A stretch of 64,000 bases of DNA from positions 1,426,001 through 1,490,000 of the forward strand of contig NZ_CP028365.1 of NCBI RefSeq assembly GCF_003033925.1, in the 5' to 3' direction. Both the position numbers and the translations under genes were made by a program. Position 1 is the first letter of the stretch. Each line of letters opens with the position of its first letter. Source of the stretch: Tannerella serpentiformis. Lineage in GTDB: Bacteria > Bacteroidota > Bacteroidia > Bacteroidales > Tannerellaceae. Of this stretch, positions 7,600-16,132 are shown one piece after another. Under the pieces are notes generated by a model. That model was given only the letters and a program-made list of their open reading frames with translations, searched no databases and had not been told where the DNA came from.

Positions 7600-10209
7600 G
7601 TGGCAAAATCCGTCGAAACCCCCTTGATGAAGCAGTATTTTGGCATTAAGGCCAAGCATCCAGAGGCCATTCTGCTCTTTCGCGTGGGCGACTTCTATGA
7701 AATGTATGGGCAGGACGCTGTCGATGGGGCTGAGACGCTCGGCATTGTGCTGACGAAGCGCTCTAACGGTGCGGCGCAGGATGTGCCAATGGCGGGCTTC
7801 CCTTATCACGCGCTCGATGCCTACCTGCCGAAGCTGGTGAAATCGGGCTGGCGGGTGGCGGTATGCGACCAGCTGGAGGATCCGAAAATGGCCAAGAAAC
7901 TGGTCAAGCGAGGGATCACGGAGCTGGTCACCCCCGGCGTTTCGATGGATGACAATGTGCTGGAACGGAGGGAGAATAACTTTCTGGCTGCGGTGCATTT
8001 TGGGCGGTCCAAATGCGGGGTGGCTTTTCTGGATATTTCGACGGGCGAGTTCCTCACGGCTGAGGGCACGGTGGAGACGGTGGACAAGTGGCTGGCGGAC
8101 TTTGCGCCTAAGGAGGTGCTGGTCTGCCACGGTCTGCGCGACCGCTTCGGATGCACCTTCGGGCCTGTGGGCAGTGTGTTCGAGATGGAGGATTGGGTCT
8201 TCATGCCCGACACGGCTCGCGATCGGCTCCAGCGCCACTTTGAGACGGTTGGGCTGAAAGGCTTCGGCGTCGAGGATCTGGAGGACGGCATCGTGGCCGC
8301 AGGCGCCATCCTCGTTTATTTGGATCGCACGAAGCATACGCAGGTGGGACACATCACGTCGCTCCTGCGCATCGAGGAGGAGGGTTACGTCAGGCTCGAC
8401 AAATTCACCGTCCACAGCCTTGAGCTTGTGCGATCGATGAGCGAAGGCGGCCGCTCCCTTCTGGAAACGATCGACGAGACCACCTCGCCCATGGGCGCAC
8501 GACTGCTGAAGCGCTGGCTGCTCTTCCCACTCCGCGACGAGGCCGAGATCAGTCGCCGACAGGACGCCGTGGCCTTGCTTGCGGACGACGCCTTACTGCG
8601 TGAGGCACTGATCGGGCAGCTGGCCGAAGTGGGCGACGTGGAGCGGATCATTTCTAAGGTGGCCGTGGGGCGGGTATCGCCGCGCGAGGTGGTGCAGCTC
8701 AAGCGTGCCCTGGAAGCCATCGGACGGATACGCACGCGCTCGATGGCGTCGGATAACGCGGTGCTCCGGGCTTGGGGTGAGGCACTCGATCCCTGTTCGG
8801 AGATGAGCGAACGCATCGGACGCGAGTTGGTCAGTGAGCCACCCGTCACGATAGCCAAAGGAGGGCTTATCGCCGAGGGGGTAAACCAGGAGCTTGACGA
8901 GCTGCGCCAGCTGGCCTATTCGGGCAAGGACTACCTGACGAAGGTGCAGCAGCGCGAAAGTGAGCGGACGGGCATTCCGAGCCTCAAGATCGCCTTCAAC
9001 AACGTGTTCGGATACTATATCGAGGTCCGCAATGCGCACAAAGACAAGGTGCCCACGGAGTGGATCCGCAAGCAGACCCTGGTCAATGCCGAGCGATACA
9101 TCACGGAGGAGCTGAAGGAATACGAGGAGAAGATCCTCGGCGCCGAAGAGCGTATCGTGGCCTTGGAGGCGGAGCTGTTCAACCGACTGACGGCCGATCT
9201 GACGCACCTCGTCCGCCCCATCCAGCGTGACGCGCAAATCGTGGCCCAGCTGGACTGCGTCGTCTCCTTCGCCCGCACGGCCTCCAGCCAGCGTTATGTG
9301 CGGCCGGTGGTAGACGACTCCGATGTGATCGACATTCGAGGTGGGCGCCACCCCGTCATCGAGCGACAACTGCCCTCGGACGAGCCTTATGTAGCCAACG
9401 ACGTCTATCTCGATCGTCGTGAACAGCAGATCCTCATTATCACTGGGCCAAACATGGCCGGTAAGTCGGCGCTGCTTCGCCAGACAGCCCTCATCGCCCT
9501 GCTGGCCCAGGTGGGCAGCTTCGTGCCCGCCGAGAGCGCGCGTATCGGTTGGGTGGACAAGATCTTCACGCGTGTCGGAGCGTCGGACAACATCTCCGCA
9601 GGCGAATCCACCTTCATGGTCGAGATGAACGAGGCGGCGAACATCCTCAACAACCTCTCTGCGCGCAGTCTTGTGCTCTTCGATGAGTTAGGACGCGGCA
9701 CGAGCACCTATGACGGCATCTCCATTGCCTGGGCCATCGTCGAGTATATCCATGAGCACCCGACGGCGTCGGCCCGCACGCTCTTTGCCACCCATTACCA
9801 CGAGCTGAACGAGATGGCCCGCAGCTTTCCGCGTATCCGCAACTTCAACGTCTCGGTGCGCGAGTCGGGCAATCGGGTCATCTTCCTCCGCAAGCTCGTA
9901 TCCGGGGGCAGTGAGCACAGCTTCGGTATCCACGTGGCGCGTATGGCGGGCATGCCGCGGAGCATCATCGAGCGGTCGGGCGAGATCCTCGCTCGTCTGG
10001 AGCGAGGCGGGGCGCAAGCCAAGCCCGTAGTGGTCGATGTGCCCAAATCAGCGAAGGGCCAGGCCTATCAGCTGAGCTTTTTCCAGTTAGACGATCCGGT
10101 GCTCAGTCAGGTGCGCGACGAGATCTGCAACCTCGACCTAAACAATCTCACGCCGCTCGAAGCGTTGAATAAGCTGAGTGAGATCAAACGAATTATTCAA
10201 GTCAAATAG
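7600..10209 (+). CDS. mutS: DNA mismatch repair protein MutS
   Basis: MutS recognises mismatches and small loops and recruits MutL. The frame extends upstream to 7393, but that extension encodes only the repeat array. The GTG at 7600 has an AAGGAAG ribosome-binding site and gives 869 residues, the normal length. The mismatch-contacting F-Y-E lies at residues 32-34 (GDFYEMYG). The ATPase domain has Walker A GPNMAGKS at 616-623, a Walker [13 protein letters not shown] and a C-terminal helix-turn-helix near [14 protein letters not shown] TAnnTTTG promoter lies just upstream. The neighbouring 1-kb array lies directly before this promoter. Confidence 0.97.
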   Translation: MAKSVETPLMKQYFGIKAKHPEAILLFRVGDFYEMYGQDAVDGAETLGIVLTKRSNGAAQDVPMAGFPYHALDAYLPKLVKSGWRVAVCDQLEDPKMAKKLVKRGITELVTPGVSMDDNVLERRENNFLAAVHFGRSKCGVAFLDISTGEFLTAEGTVETVDKWLADFAPKEVLVCHGLRDRFGCTFGPVGSVFEMEDWVFMPDTARDRLQRHFETVGLKGFGVEDLEDGIVAAGAILVYLDRTKHTQVGHITSLLRIEEEGYVRLDKFTVHSLELVRSMSEGGRSLLETIDETTSPMGARLLKRWLLFPLRDEAEISRRQDAVALLADDALLREALIGQLAEVGDVERIISKVAVGRVSPREVVQLKRALEAIGRIRTRSMASDNAVLRAWGEALDPCSEMSERIGRELVSEPPVTIAKGGLIAEGVNQELDELRQLAYSGKDYLTKVQQRESERTGIPSLKIAFNNVFGYYIEVRNAHKDKVPTEWIRKQTLVNAERYITEELKEYEEKILGAEERIVALEAELFNRLTADLTHLVRPIQRDAQIVAQLDCVVSFARTASSQRYVRPVVDDSDVIDIRGGRHPVIERQLPSDEPYVANDVYLDRREQQILIITGPNMAGKSALLRQTALIALLAQVGSFVPAESARIGWVDKIFTRVGASDNISAGESTFMVEMNEAANILNNLSARSLVLFDELGRGTSTYDGISIAWAIVEYIHEHPTASARTLFATHYHELNEMARSFPRIRNFNVSVRESGNRVIFLRKLVSGGSEHSFGIHVARMAGMPRSIIERSGEILARLERGGAQAKPVVVDVPKSAKGQAYQLSFFQLDDPVLSQVRDEICNLDLNNLTPLEALNKLSEIKRIIQVK

Positions 10210-10265
10210 AGGGCGGAGAGGAAAGAATGATGCTACCGATGCGGTTCTTACTGCTACTCCCTACT

Positions 10266-10282
10266 GAATCAAAACAGCTTCT
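10266..10282 (-). repeat. Solo copy of MITE-end motif, inverted
   Basis: Read on the complement, this is AGAAGCTGTTTTGATTC, matching the end of the element at 6105-6315. It sits immediately before the likely start codons of the SMP-30 gene and may contribute to its leader. Confidence 0.55.
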
Positions 10283-10298
10283 AAGTATGATACGTGGC

Positions 10299-11279
10299 AT
10301 GAAGTCGATCATCAAGTCCACCCGCGGGCTGCTGCTCCTTGTGGCGGCCAGTGCGGTGCTGCTCACCCTCGCCAACTCCTGTTCGGAGGTGAGGCACATG
10401 AGCGCCGAGGTGGCTTACCGGACAGAAGCCCAGCTGGGCGAAGGCGCCATCTGGCACCCCGATCGTGGCTCCCTCTTTTGGGTAGACATCGAGAAGCGCA
10501 CGCTCTATGAGTTTATGCCGGAGAAGAAGAAATGCCGCTCGTGGCAGTTCGATCGGAAGGTGACGACCGTCGTTCCCGAGACGGATCACACCGTCATCGT
10601 GGCGCTTGAGAACAGCATCGTCCGCTTCGATCTAAACACTCAGCAGAAGCAAGAGATCACCCCCGTCGACACCAAAGGCGGTCGGCTGCGCTGCAACGAC
10701 GGCAAATGCTCGCCTAACGGTTGGCTGTGGGTGGGCACGATGAGCATCGACGAAAAGTCGAACGACGCAACGCTCTATTGCGTCCGTCCCAGTGGGCGCA
10801 TCGACGCCATGATCCGCGGCGTGACGATCTCCAACGGCATCGTCTGGTCGCGCAACAACAAGTACATCTATTATAACGATACGCCTACGGGTAAGATCCG
10901 CCGCTATCGCTACCACCAGCATTCGGGTGACATCATCAAGAACGGTATCGCTGTCGATATATCCGAGGGTACCGGACTGCCCGACGGTATGACCATCGAC
11001 CGCAACGACAACCTCTGGGTGGCCCAGTGGGGCGGCTTTGGCGTCTATTGCTACAATGCCTACACCGGCGAGCTGATCGCCAAGGTGGAAGTGCCTGCCC
11101 CGAACGTCACCTCGTGTGCTTTTGGTGGCAAAAACATGGACATCCTCTACATCACCACGGCCCGCGAGGGCCTCACACCGGACGAGCTGGCAGCCTACCC
11201 CTTGAGTGGCTGCATTTTCTCGTGTAAACCGGGAGCCATAGGCGTATCCCCGAACTATTTCGGGCAAGAGAATAAGTAA
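10299..11279 (+). CDS. SMP-30/gluconolactonase family lipoprotein
   Basis: A six-bladed beta-propeller protein of the SMP-30/gluconolactonase/LRE family, 326 residues from this start. Family features are EAQLGEGAIWHPDRG, the RCNDGKCSPNGWLWVGTM segment with metal-binding Asn/Asp, TISNGIVWSRN and GLPDGMTIDRNDNLWVAQW. The start at 10299 gives a clean N-terminal signal (KSTRGLLLLVAASAVLL) with a possible lipobox ending at Cys28; 10287 is an alternative ATG, and the frame extends to 10227 across a MITE-end remnant. Members hydrolyse sugar lactones or related esters; the substrate is not predictable. It lies 5 bp upstream of rnr and is probably co-transcribed with it. Confidence 0.85.
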   Translation: MKSIIKSTRGLLLLVAASAVLLTLANSCSEVRHMSAEVAYRTEAQLGEGAIWHPDRGSLFWVDIEKRTLYEFMPEKKKCRSWQFDRKVTTVVPETDHTVIVALENSIVRFDLNTQQKQEITPVDTKGGRLRCNDGKCSPNGWLWVGTMSIDEKSNDATLYCVRPSGRIDAMIRGVTISNGIVWSRNNKYIYYNDTPTGKIRRYRYHQHSGDIIKNGIAVDISEGTGLPDGMTIDRNDNLWVAQWGGFGVYCYNAYTGELIAKVEVPAPNVTSCAFGGKNMDILYITTAREGLTPDELAAYPLSGCIFSCKPGAIGVSPNYFGQENK

Positions 11280-11284
11280 GCAGA

Positions 11285-13546
11285 ATGAAGATTACACGTA
11301 AAAAGAAGCCCACGTCGGCGGGCAAGCAAAGTCGACGAAACGACAGGGACACGCGAGGCAACAAGAAGAAAAAAGCCACCCAGTCCGCCCATCACGGCAA
11401 GCGCATCCTCAAAAAAGACGCTCTCACACGGGCCATCTTGGATACGTTCCAGCTCAATCCTCGCACGATTTATAACTACAAGCAGATCGCTAAGGCTATC
11501 GGCGTCGAGGCACAGGTGCAGAAGCTCCAAACGGCCGAAATACTGCGCAGTTTGGCGGACGACGATGTGCTCACGGAGACCGAACCTGGGCGTTATCGCT
11601 TGAATCGCATCGGCGAGTCCGTTACCGGAATCTTTCGGCGCCGTAGCAACGGCCGACATGCCTTTATTCCGGACACTCCCGCTACGAACAATGCGGACGG
11701 TGACGCACCGACGCCAGAACCCATCAATGTGGACGATCGCAACACGGCCCACGCGCTGGATGGCGATCGTGTGCGTGTGCAGCTCTTCAAACGTCGTCGG
11801 GGCGAGCCTGAGGCGGAGGTGATGGAGGTCTTGGAGCGTGCGCCACACACCTATGTGGGTCGGCTGGAGGTTTCCAAGAATTACGCCTTCCTTGTTACCG
11901 AAGATCGCACGCTCTCCAACGACATCTTTATCCCCAAAGCAGCGCTTCAGGGCGGTCGCACGGGCGATAAAGCCATCGTGCGTATCGTCGAGTGGCCCGA
12001 ACACGCGTCGAATCCGACGGGCGAAGTCGTCGAGGTGCTCGGTCGTGCGGGGGATAACGACACGGAAATGCACGCCATCTTGGCCGAGTACGGTTTACCG
12101 ACGCGTTATCCGGAAAATGTCGAGAAAGCTGCGCGGCGCATCCCACGTGAGATTACGGCGGAGGATTTGGTCGAGCGTGAGGACTTCCGCGAGGTGACAA
12201 CCTTCACGATCGACCCCAAAGACGCCAAAGACTTTGACGATGCACTCTCGATCCGTCGCCTGACGGACGGCCGCTGGGAGGTGGGCGTCCATATTGCCGA
12301 CGTAACGCACTATGTGAAGCCGGGCAGCATCATCGACAAGGAAGCCTACGAGCGCGCAACCTCCGTCTATCTTGTCGACCGAACGATTCCTATGCTGCCG
12401 GAATGTTTGTCAAACGACCTCTGCTCGTTAAGGCCGGATGAGGAGAAGCTGACCTTTTCCGTCGTCTTTGAGATGAACGAGGATGCCGACATCCTCGCCT
12501 CACGCATCGTGCGGACGGTGATCCGTAGTGACCGCCGTTTCACTTACGACGAGGCACAGGAGGCGATAGAGACCGGCCACGGAGATTTTTGCGAAGAGAT
12601 CAACACGCTGAACCGTTTGGCTAAAAAACTCCGCGAGCGACGGTTTGCGCAGGGTGCCATCGACTTTGATCGTTACGAGGTGAAGTTCGAGATCGACGAC
12701 AAGGGTCGTCCCTTGAGCGTGTATTTCAAGGAGTCGAAGGACGCCAACAAATTGATCGAGGAGTTTATGCTCATCGCCAATCGCACGGTGGCGGAATCTG
12801 TCGGGAAACGTTCGGACAGTCGAGGGGCGAAAAAAACGTTCGTCTACCGCATTCATGAGCAACCCGACGCAGAAAAAATGGAGACGTTCGCCACGTTTGT
12901 CCGACGGTTTGGATATAAACTGAAGACGGACGGCAGTAAAAACGAAATCACCCGCAGTATCAATCGCCTGTTAGACGATGCGAAGGGTCGGCCGGAGGAA
13001 AATCTGATCGAAACATTGGCCGTACGATCCATGCAGAAGGCCCGCTACTCGACGGAAAACATCGGGCACTATGGCTTGGCCTTTGCCTACTATTCGCATT
13101 TCACCTCGCCCATCCGCCGCTATCCCGATATGATGGCGCACAGGCTCTTGGTGCGTTACGCGAACGGCGGTCGGAGCGTTCCTAAGGACGCGTGCGAAGA
13201 AGAGTGCGATCATTGCTCGCAAATGGAACAGTTGGCGGCTAACGCGGAACGTGCTTCGATCAAATACAAGCAGGTGGAGTTTATGAGCGACAAAATCGGG
13301 CAAGTTTTTGATGGCGTGATATCTGGCGTCACCGAATGGGGACTGTATGTGGAGTTGAACGACAATAAATGCGAAGGTCTCGTGCCCATGCGAGACTTGG
13401 ACGATGATTTTTACGACTTTGATGAAGCCAATTATGCCTTGGTCGGTCGTCGTCGACACCGTACTTATCGTTTAGGAGACCCGATCACAATCACAGTAGA
13501 GCATGCCAACCTGGAACGTAAGCAGCTCGATTTCCGGCTGGCGTAA
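11285..13546 (+). CDS. rnr: Ribonuclease R
   Basis: A 753-residue RNase II/R-family 3'-5' exoribonuclease. A lysine/arginine-rich N-terminal tail (1-45) precedes a helix-turn-helix-like domain and cold-shock domains. The catalytic RNB domain follows, with TIDPKDAKDFDDALSI carrying the metal-binding aspartates. A C-terminal S1 domain (about 672-750, DGVISGVTEWGLYVEL) ends the protein. RNase R degrades structured RNA, including rRNA and mRNA decay intermediates. It is followed by a good hairpin terminator at 13563. Confidence 0.96.
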   Translation: MKITRKKKPTSAGKQSRRNDRDTRGNKKKKATQSAHHGKRILKKDALTRAILDTFQLNPRTIYNYKQIAKAIGVEAQVQKLQTAEILRSLADDDVLTETEPGRYRLNRIGESVTGIFRRRSNGRHAFIPDTPATNNADGDAPTPEPINVDDRNTAHALDGDRVRVQLFKRRRGEPEAEVMEVLERAPHTYVGRLEVSKNYAFLVTEDRTLSNDIFIPKAALQGGRTGDKAIVRIVEWPEHASNPTGEVVEVLGRAGDNDTEMHAILAEYGLPTRYPENVEKAARRIPREITAEDLVEREDFREVTTFTIDPKDAKDFDDALSIRRLTDGRWEVGVHIADVTHYVKPGSIIDKEAYERATSVYLVDRTIPMLPECLSNDLCSLRPDEEKLTFSVVFEMNEDADILASRIVRTVIRSDRRFTYDEAQEAIETGHGDFCEEINTLNRLAKKLRERRFAQGAIDFDRYEVKFEIDDKGRPLSVYFKESKDANKLIEEFMLIANRTVAESVGKRSDSRGAKKTFVYRIHEQPDAEKMETFATFVRRFGYKLKTDGSKNEITRSINRLLDDAKGRPEENLIETLAVRSMQKARYSTENIGHYGLAFAYYSHFTSPIRRYPDMMAHRLLVRYANGGRSVPKDACEEECDHCSQMEQLAANAERASIKYKQVEFMSDKIGQVFDGVISGVTEWGLYVELNDNKCEGLVPMRDLDDDFYDFDEANYALVGRRRHRTYRLGDPITITVEHANLERKQLDFRLA

Positions 13547-13562
13547 CCGCCAGAAAAAACAG

Positions 13563-13590
13563 GTTCCGCCAACCTACGCGGAACATTTTT
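13563..13590 (+). terminator. Terminator after rnr
   Basis: GTTCCGC and GCGGAAC arms with an 8-nt loop are followed by ATTTTT, 16 bp past the rnr stop. Confidence 0.8.
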
Positions 13591-13666
13591 CGATACGTAC
13601 CGAATAAATACGTGATTCCCCGAATCATTCTGAGATACATACGGGGGATATGCACTTCTGCATAAC

Positions 13667-13713
13667 AAAAAACCAAGCCCCGATTCCTTGCTTGCGAAGG
13701 GACCGGGGCTTTT
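13667..13713. repeat. 47-bp direct repeat, copy 1 (hairpin)
   Basis: This block is identical over 47 bp to 14506-14552. It contains AAGCCCC and GGGGCTT arms with an inner CCTT/AAGG pairing, plus flanking A and T tracts, so it can act as a bidirectional terminator. The two copies bracket the toxin-antitoxin genes. Confidence 0.85.
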
Positions 13714-13771
13714 TATTGAGGTAAAAACGTGTCCTGCGGATCTGCATAGATCCTTATTTGTAACAGATAAG

Positions 13772-13812
13772 CCCTGTGCACATTGGCAGAGCCTGAGCAC
13801 AGGGTTTATTTT
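13772..13812 (+). terminator. Hairpin upstream of the toxin-antitoxin genes
   Basis: CCCTGTGC and GCACAGGG arms (13772-13779, 13797-13804) surround a 17-nt loop and are followed by TTTATTTTATT. The rest of the 13547-13888 gap holds only the two hairpins already listed and a weak TATATTTTG promoter-like stretch at 13856-13864. Confidence 0.6.
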
Positions 13813-13888
13813 ATTCACTTACAAAGTGAAGCTGCTGATCTAGAATGAAGGGGCATATATTTGCAGATGAAATGAATGCGAAAAAATC

Positions 13889-14161
13889 ATGGACACCATA
13901 GAATTAAAAGAGACGACCTCTATCCGTATCAATAAATCCTTATTGGAGAGAATGAGAGCCAAGGCTAAGGCTGGCAATCGCACGTTTAGCAATCTTGTTG
14001 AGGCTCTCCTGTATGAATTTGATGATGCAGAGGATGACAGCTTGATGACCGAAAAAGAATATTTCGATCGGATAGATGCCGCGAAGAAAAGTATTGAGGA
14101 GGGACGGTTTGTGGAAGTTCGCAACAAAGAAGAACTTCATCAATACTTAGACAGTTTGTGA
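13889..14161 (+). CDS. Antitoxin of a Txe/YoeB-type module
   Basis: A 90-residue protein. The N-terminal part (ELKETTSIRINKSLLERM) looks like a ribbon-helix-helix DNA-binding element. The acidic C-terminal part (about 50-90) would wrap the toxin. Its stop codon overlaps the toxin start by one base (TGATG), the usual translational coupling in such operons. It would neutralise the toxin and repress its own promoter. The family name of the antitoxin is not certain. Confidence 0.75.
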   Translation: MDTIELKETTSIRINKSLLERMRAKAKAGNRTFSNLVEALLYEFDDAEDDSLMTEKEYFDRIDAAKKSIEEGRFVEVRNKEELHQYLDSL

Positions 14162-14433
14162 TGTACAGACTTCAAATTTCAGAAGAAGCCGATCATGACT
14201 TATCACGGCTGAAAAAGAGTGAGCCACAAGCGTTCAAAAAGGCTTTGCAACTGTTGGATGAGCTTGTAGAACATCCCCAAACAGGAACGGGGCATCCAGA
14301 ACTCTTAAAAAGAGATAGACCCGGACAATGGTCTCGTAGAATAAACAAGAAGCATAGGCTTGTTTACGAGATACGAGAAGAAATAGTGCTTGTTCTTGTC
14401 CTTCAAGCATATGGGCACTATGATGATAAATGA
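14161..14433 (+). CDS. Txe/YoeB-family mRNA interferase toxin
   Basis: A 90-residue RelE-superfamily toxin. The KRDRPGQWSRRINKKHRLVY segment with its basic residues and the C-terminal AYGHYDDK motif match YoeB/Txe, where a glutamate, an arginine and a C-terminal His-Tyr pair cleave mRNA at the ribosome. A GTG at 14158 is one codon upstream, but the ATG at 14161 couples to the antitoxin stop. The module has lower GC than its neighbours and sits between 47-bp direct repeats, suggesting acquisition as a cassette. Confidence 0.85.
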   Translation: MYRLQISEEADHDLSRLKKSEPQAFKKALQLLDELVEHPQTGTGHPELLKRDRPGQWSRRINKKHRLVYEIREEIVLVLVLQAYGHYDDK

Positions 14434-14505
14434 AAGGTATCCTATAGATCCAGCCTTCCCCATAAAAACAAACGGTCAAAAACGTTCCCCGCTGACTCTT
14501 TTCGG

Positions 14506-14552
14506 AAAAAACCAAGCCCCGATTCCTTGCTTGCGAAGGGACCGGGGCTTTT
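14506..14552. repeat. 47-bp direct repeat, copy 2 (bidirectional terminator)
   Basis: This is a perfect copy of 13667-13713. Here it lies between the convergent toxin and DUF4374 genes and has A6 on one side and T4 on the other, so it can terminate both. Confidence 0.85.
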
Positions 14553-14576
14553 CTATGATCAAAAAACGGCTGATGC

Positions 14577-15878
14577 TTATTTGCCGAAGATGTGTATGAA
14601 GGAGAGATTGCCTACTGTGCTCAGTGAGAGGCCTGCCTTGCCCGTAGCCGGGTTATAGGTAAAGAGGCCCGCCTGTTTTTCGCCGAAGGCACCGAGGAGT
14701 ACCAAATTGCCTTGGGTCTCAATCGCTGTACTATGGCCATCCGTCATGGGGACTCCCTCAATTCTTTTGATTGTTTTGGCCTTGAGATCCATGATTACGG
14801 CCATTGCGCTCTTAGACGTGTATGGATTCGTTCCGTTCAGCTCCAGAATGGCCACGAAAGCCACCACTTTACCATTGCCCAGGTATTTACAGTTCAGGAT
14901 CGCGGATGATTTGTATTGCGAGCCTTCAATCGTTACGCCAGAAATCTCCCACGTACGCGACGCGTCAAATTCATCCTTGCCAGCAGGGATGCAGACAAAC
15001 CCATTCTCCCGATATTTCGGGTTATAACCGAAGTATCCAGCGCACGCGATATAAATATCGCCCTGTTCGTCGGTAAAGATCATGTCTTTATACAACGGTC
15101 TGGTCGGAAAGGCGATCTTTTTGCTGTTCTCGGTGATCACTTTCAGCACTTTGTCGGTCTTCGGGTCGATCACAGCCACTTCCACCTGCCTACGCTCTTC
15201 ATACGGCATGTAATTACTGCCGATTTGGTCCAGAGTGAGGAAATACCGATCGCCACGAAGGATGCCCAGACTGGGCTCGGGGCTTGCATCTTTGTACGCA
15301 TACTGCTTCAGGTCGATCTCGCCTGTTTTCTGTAGCGTGGTCGGATTCATCACCCAAACGTTACCCAAGGAATAGTTCGGCATATACATTTTGTCGGCAG
15401 AGACCTTCTGGACATTGTACGGCGTAGCTCCAGCGGGCACATCGATGGTCTTGAGGTTTCCCATCGTCTGTGTTTTCGGGTCATACGTGTAGCGGCGGAC
15501 CTTAAACTCTGCATCTTTTCCCATACCGGTGGGCAGGACAAAGATGTAGTTGTCAATCACGGAGATCATGCCAGCAAAAGCAATCTGAATGCCCTTCGAA
15601 TTGTCGATGGAGCCGTTCGGGTTGTTCGTCAGCTGCAAATAAGACGAGCCGCTCATACCGTCGGGATTCTTCACGGTCGTCTCTATGAGACACATTTGCC
15701 CGCTGTTCAGCACAATCTTCTCTCCAATCTGAGGAGCAGGCTCCGGATCAGGTGTCACGGTCTTTGTCGTGTCTGGTCCGGGTTGGGGCTTGGGTTCCGG
15801 GGGAGTGTCTTTTCCACATCCGGTGGTCATCACAAGGGCAACGAGGCATGCTGCCCACATCATTTTCTTGTTCATCAT
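14577..15878 (-). CDS. DUF4374-type surface lipoprotein, partner of the TonB receptor
   Basis: A 433-residue lipoprotein with a signal ending VALVMTTGC (lipid on the Cys near residue 21). A proline-rich spacer follows (residues 25-50), then a domain of repeated beta-strand blades suggesting a beta-propeller, as in the DUF4374 family. It lies 251 bp downstream of a TonB-dependent receptor gene on the same strand. In Bacteroides, proteins of this type act as cell-surface binding partners of siderophore or metal-complex receptors, so iron acquisition is the best guess; the ligand is unknown. No PepSY inner-membrane gene, often found in such loci, is adjacent. Confidence 0.72.
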   Translation of the reverse strand: MMNKKMMWAACLVALVMTTGCGKDTPPEPKPQPGPDTTKTVTPDPEPAPQIGEKIVLNSGQMCLIETTVKNPDGMSGSSYLQLTNNPNGSIDNSKGIQIAFAGMISVIDNYIFVLPTGMGKDAEFKVRRYTYDPKTQTMGNLKTIDVPAGATPYNVQKVSADKMYMPNYSLGNVWVMNPTTLQKTGEIDLKQYAYKDASPEPSLGILRGDRYFLTLDQIGSNYMPYEERRQVEVAVIDPKTDKVLKVITENSKKIAFPTRPLYKDMIFTDEQGDIYIACAGYFGYNPKYRENGFVCIPAGKDEFDASRTWEISGVTIEGSQYKSSAILNCKYLGNGKVVAFVAILELNGTNPYTSKSAMAVIMDLKAKTIKRIEGVPMTDGHSTAIETQGNLVLLGAFGEKQAGLFTYNPATGKAGLSLSTVGNLSFIHIFGK

Positions 15879-16084
15879 CTCAATACGTTTTGTCGGTTAA
15901 AAAATAGGGGTTATGGGCTTTCGCCCGAAAAAAATTCAATCGGAAAAGGGGACGGTGAGGCGTTGCAAGACGCTGCATCGGGCGGAAAAAAGGTTCACGA
16001 ACGTATGCAGCTGTCTGTCTTTTGCTCTAAATAGGTTCTGGACAAATGTCGGGGCCAAATTTTTAGCGACTGATTTGCTTATGC

Positions 16085-16132
16085 AGGTACCCGGCAAACT
16101 TCGCAGGGGGCCGCAGCCCCTGAAACGTTTCA
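16085..16132 (-). repeat. REP-like element in the receptor/lipoprotein gap
   Basis: On the complement, GAAGTTTGCCGGGTACC resembles the GAAGTTTGGCCGGGTACC core of the repeats at 47835-48065. The rest of the 15879-16129 gap shows no other recognisable feature. Confidence 0.5.
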
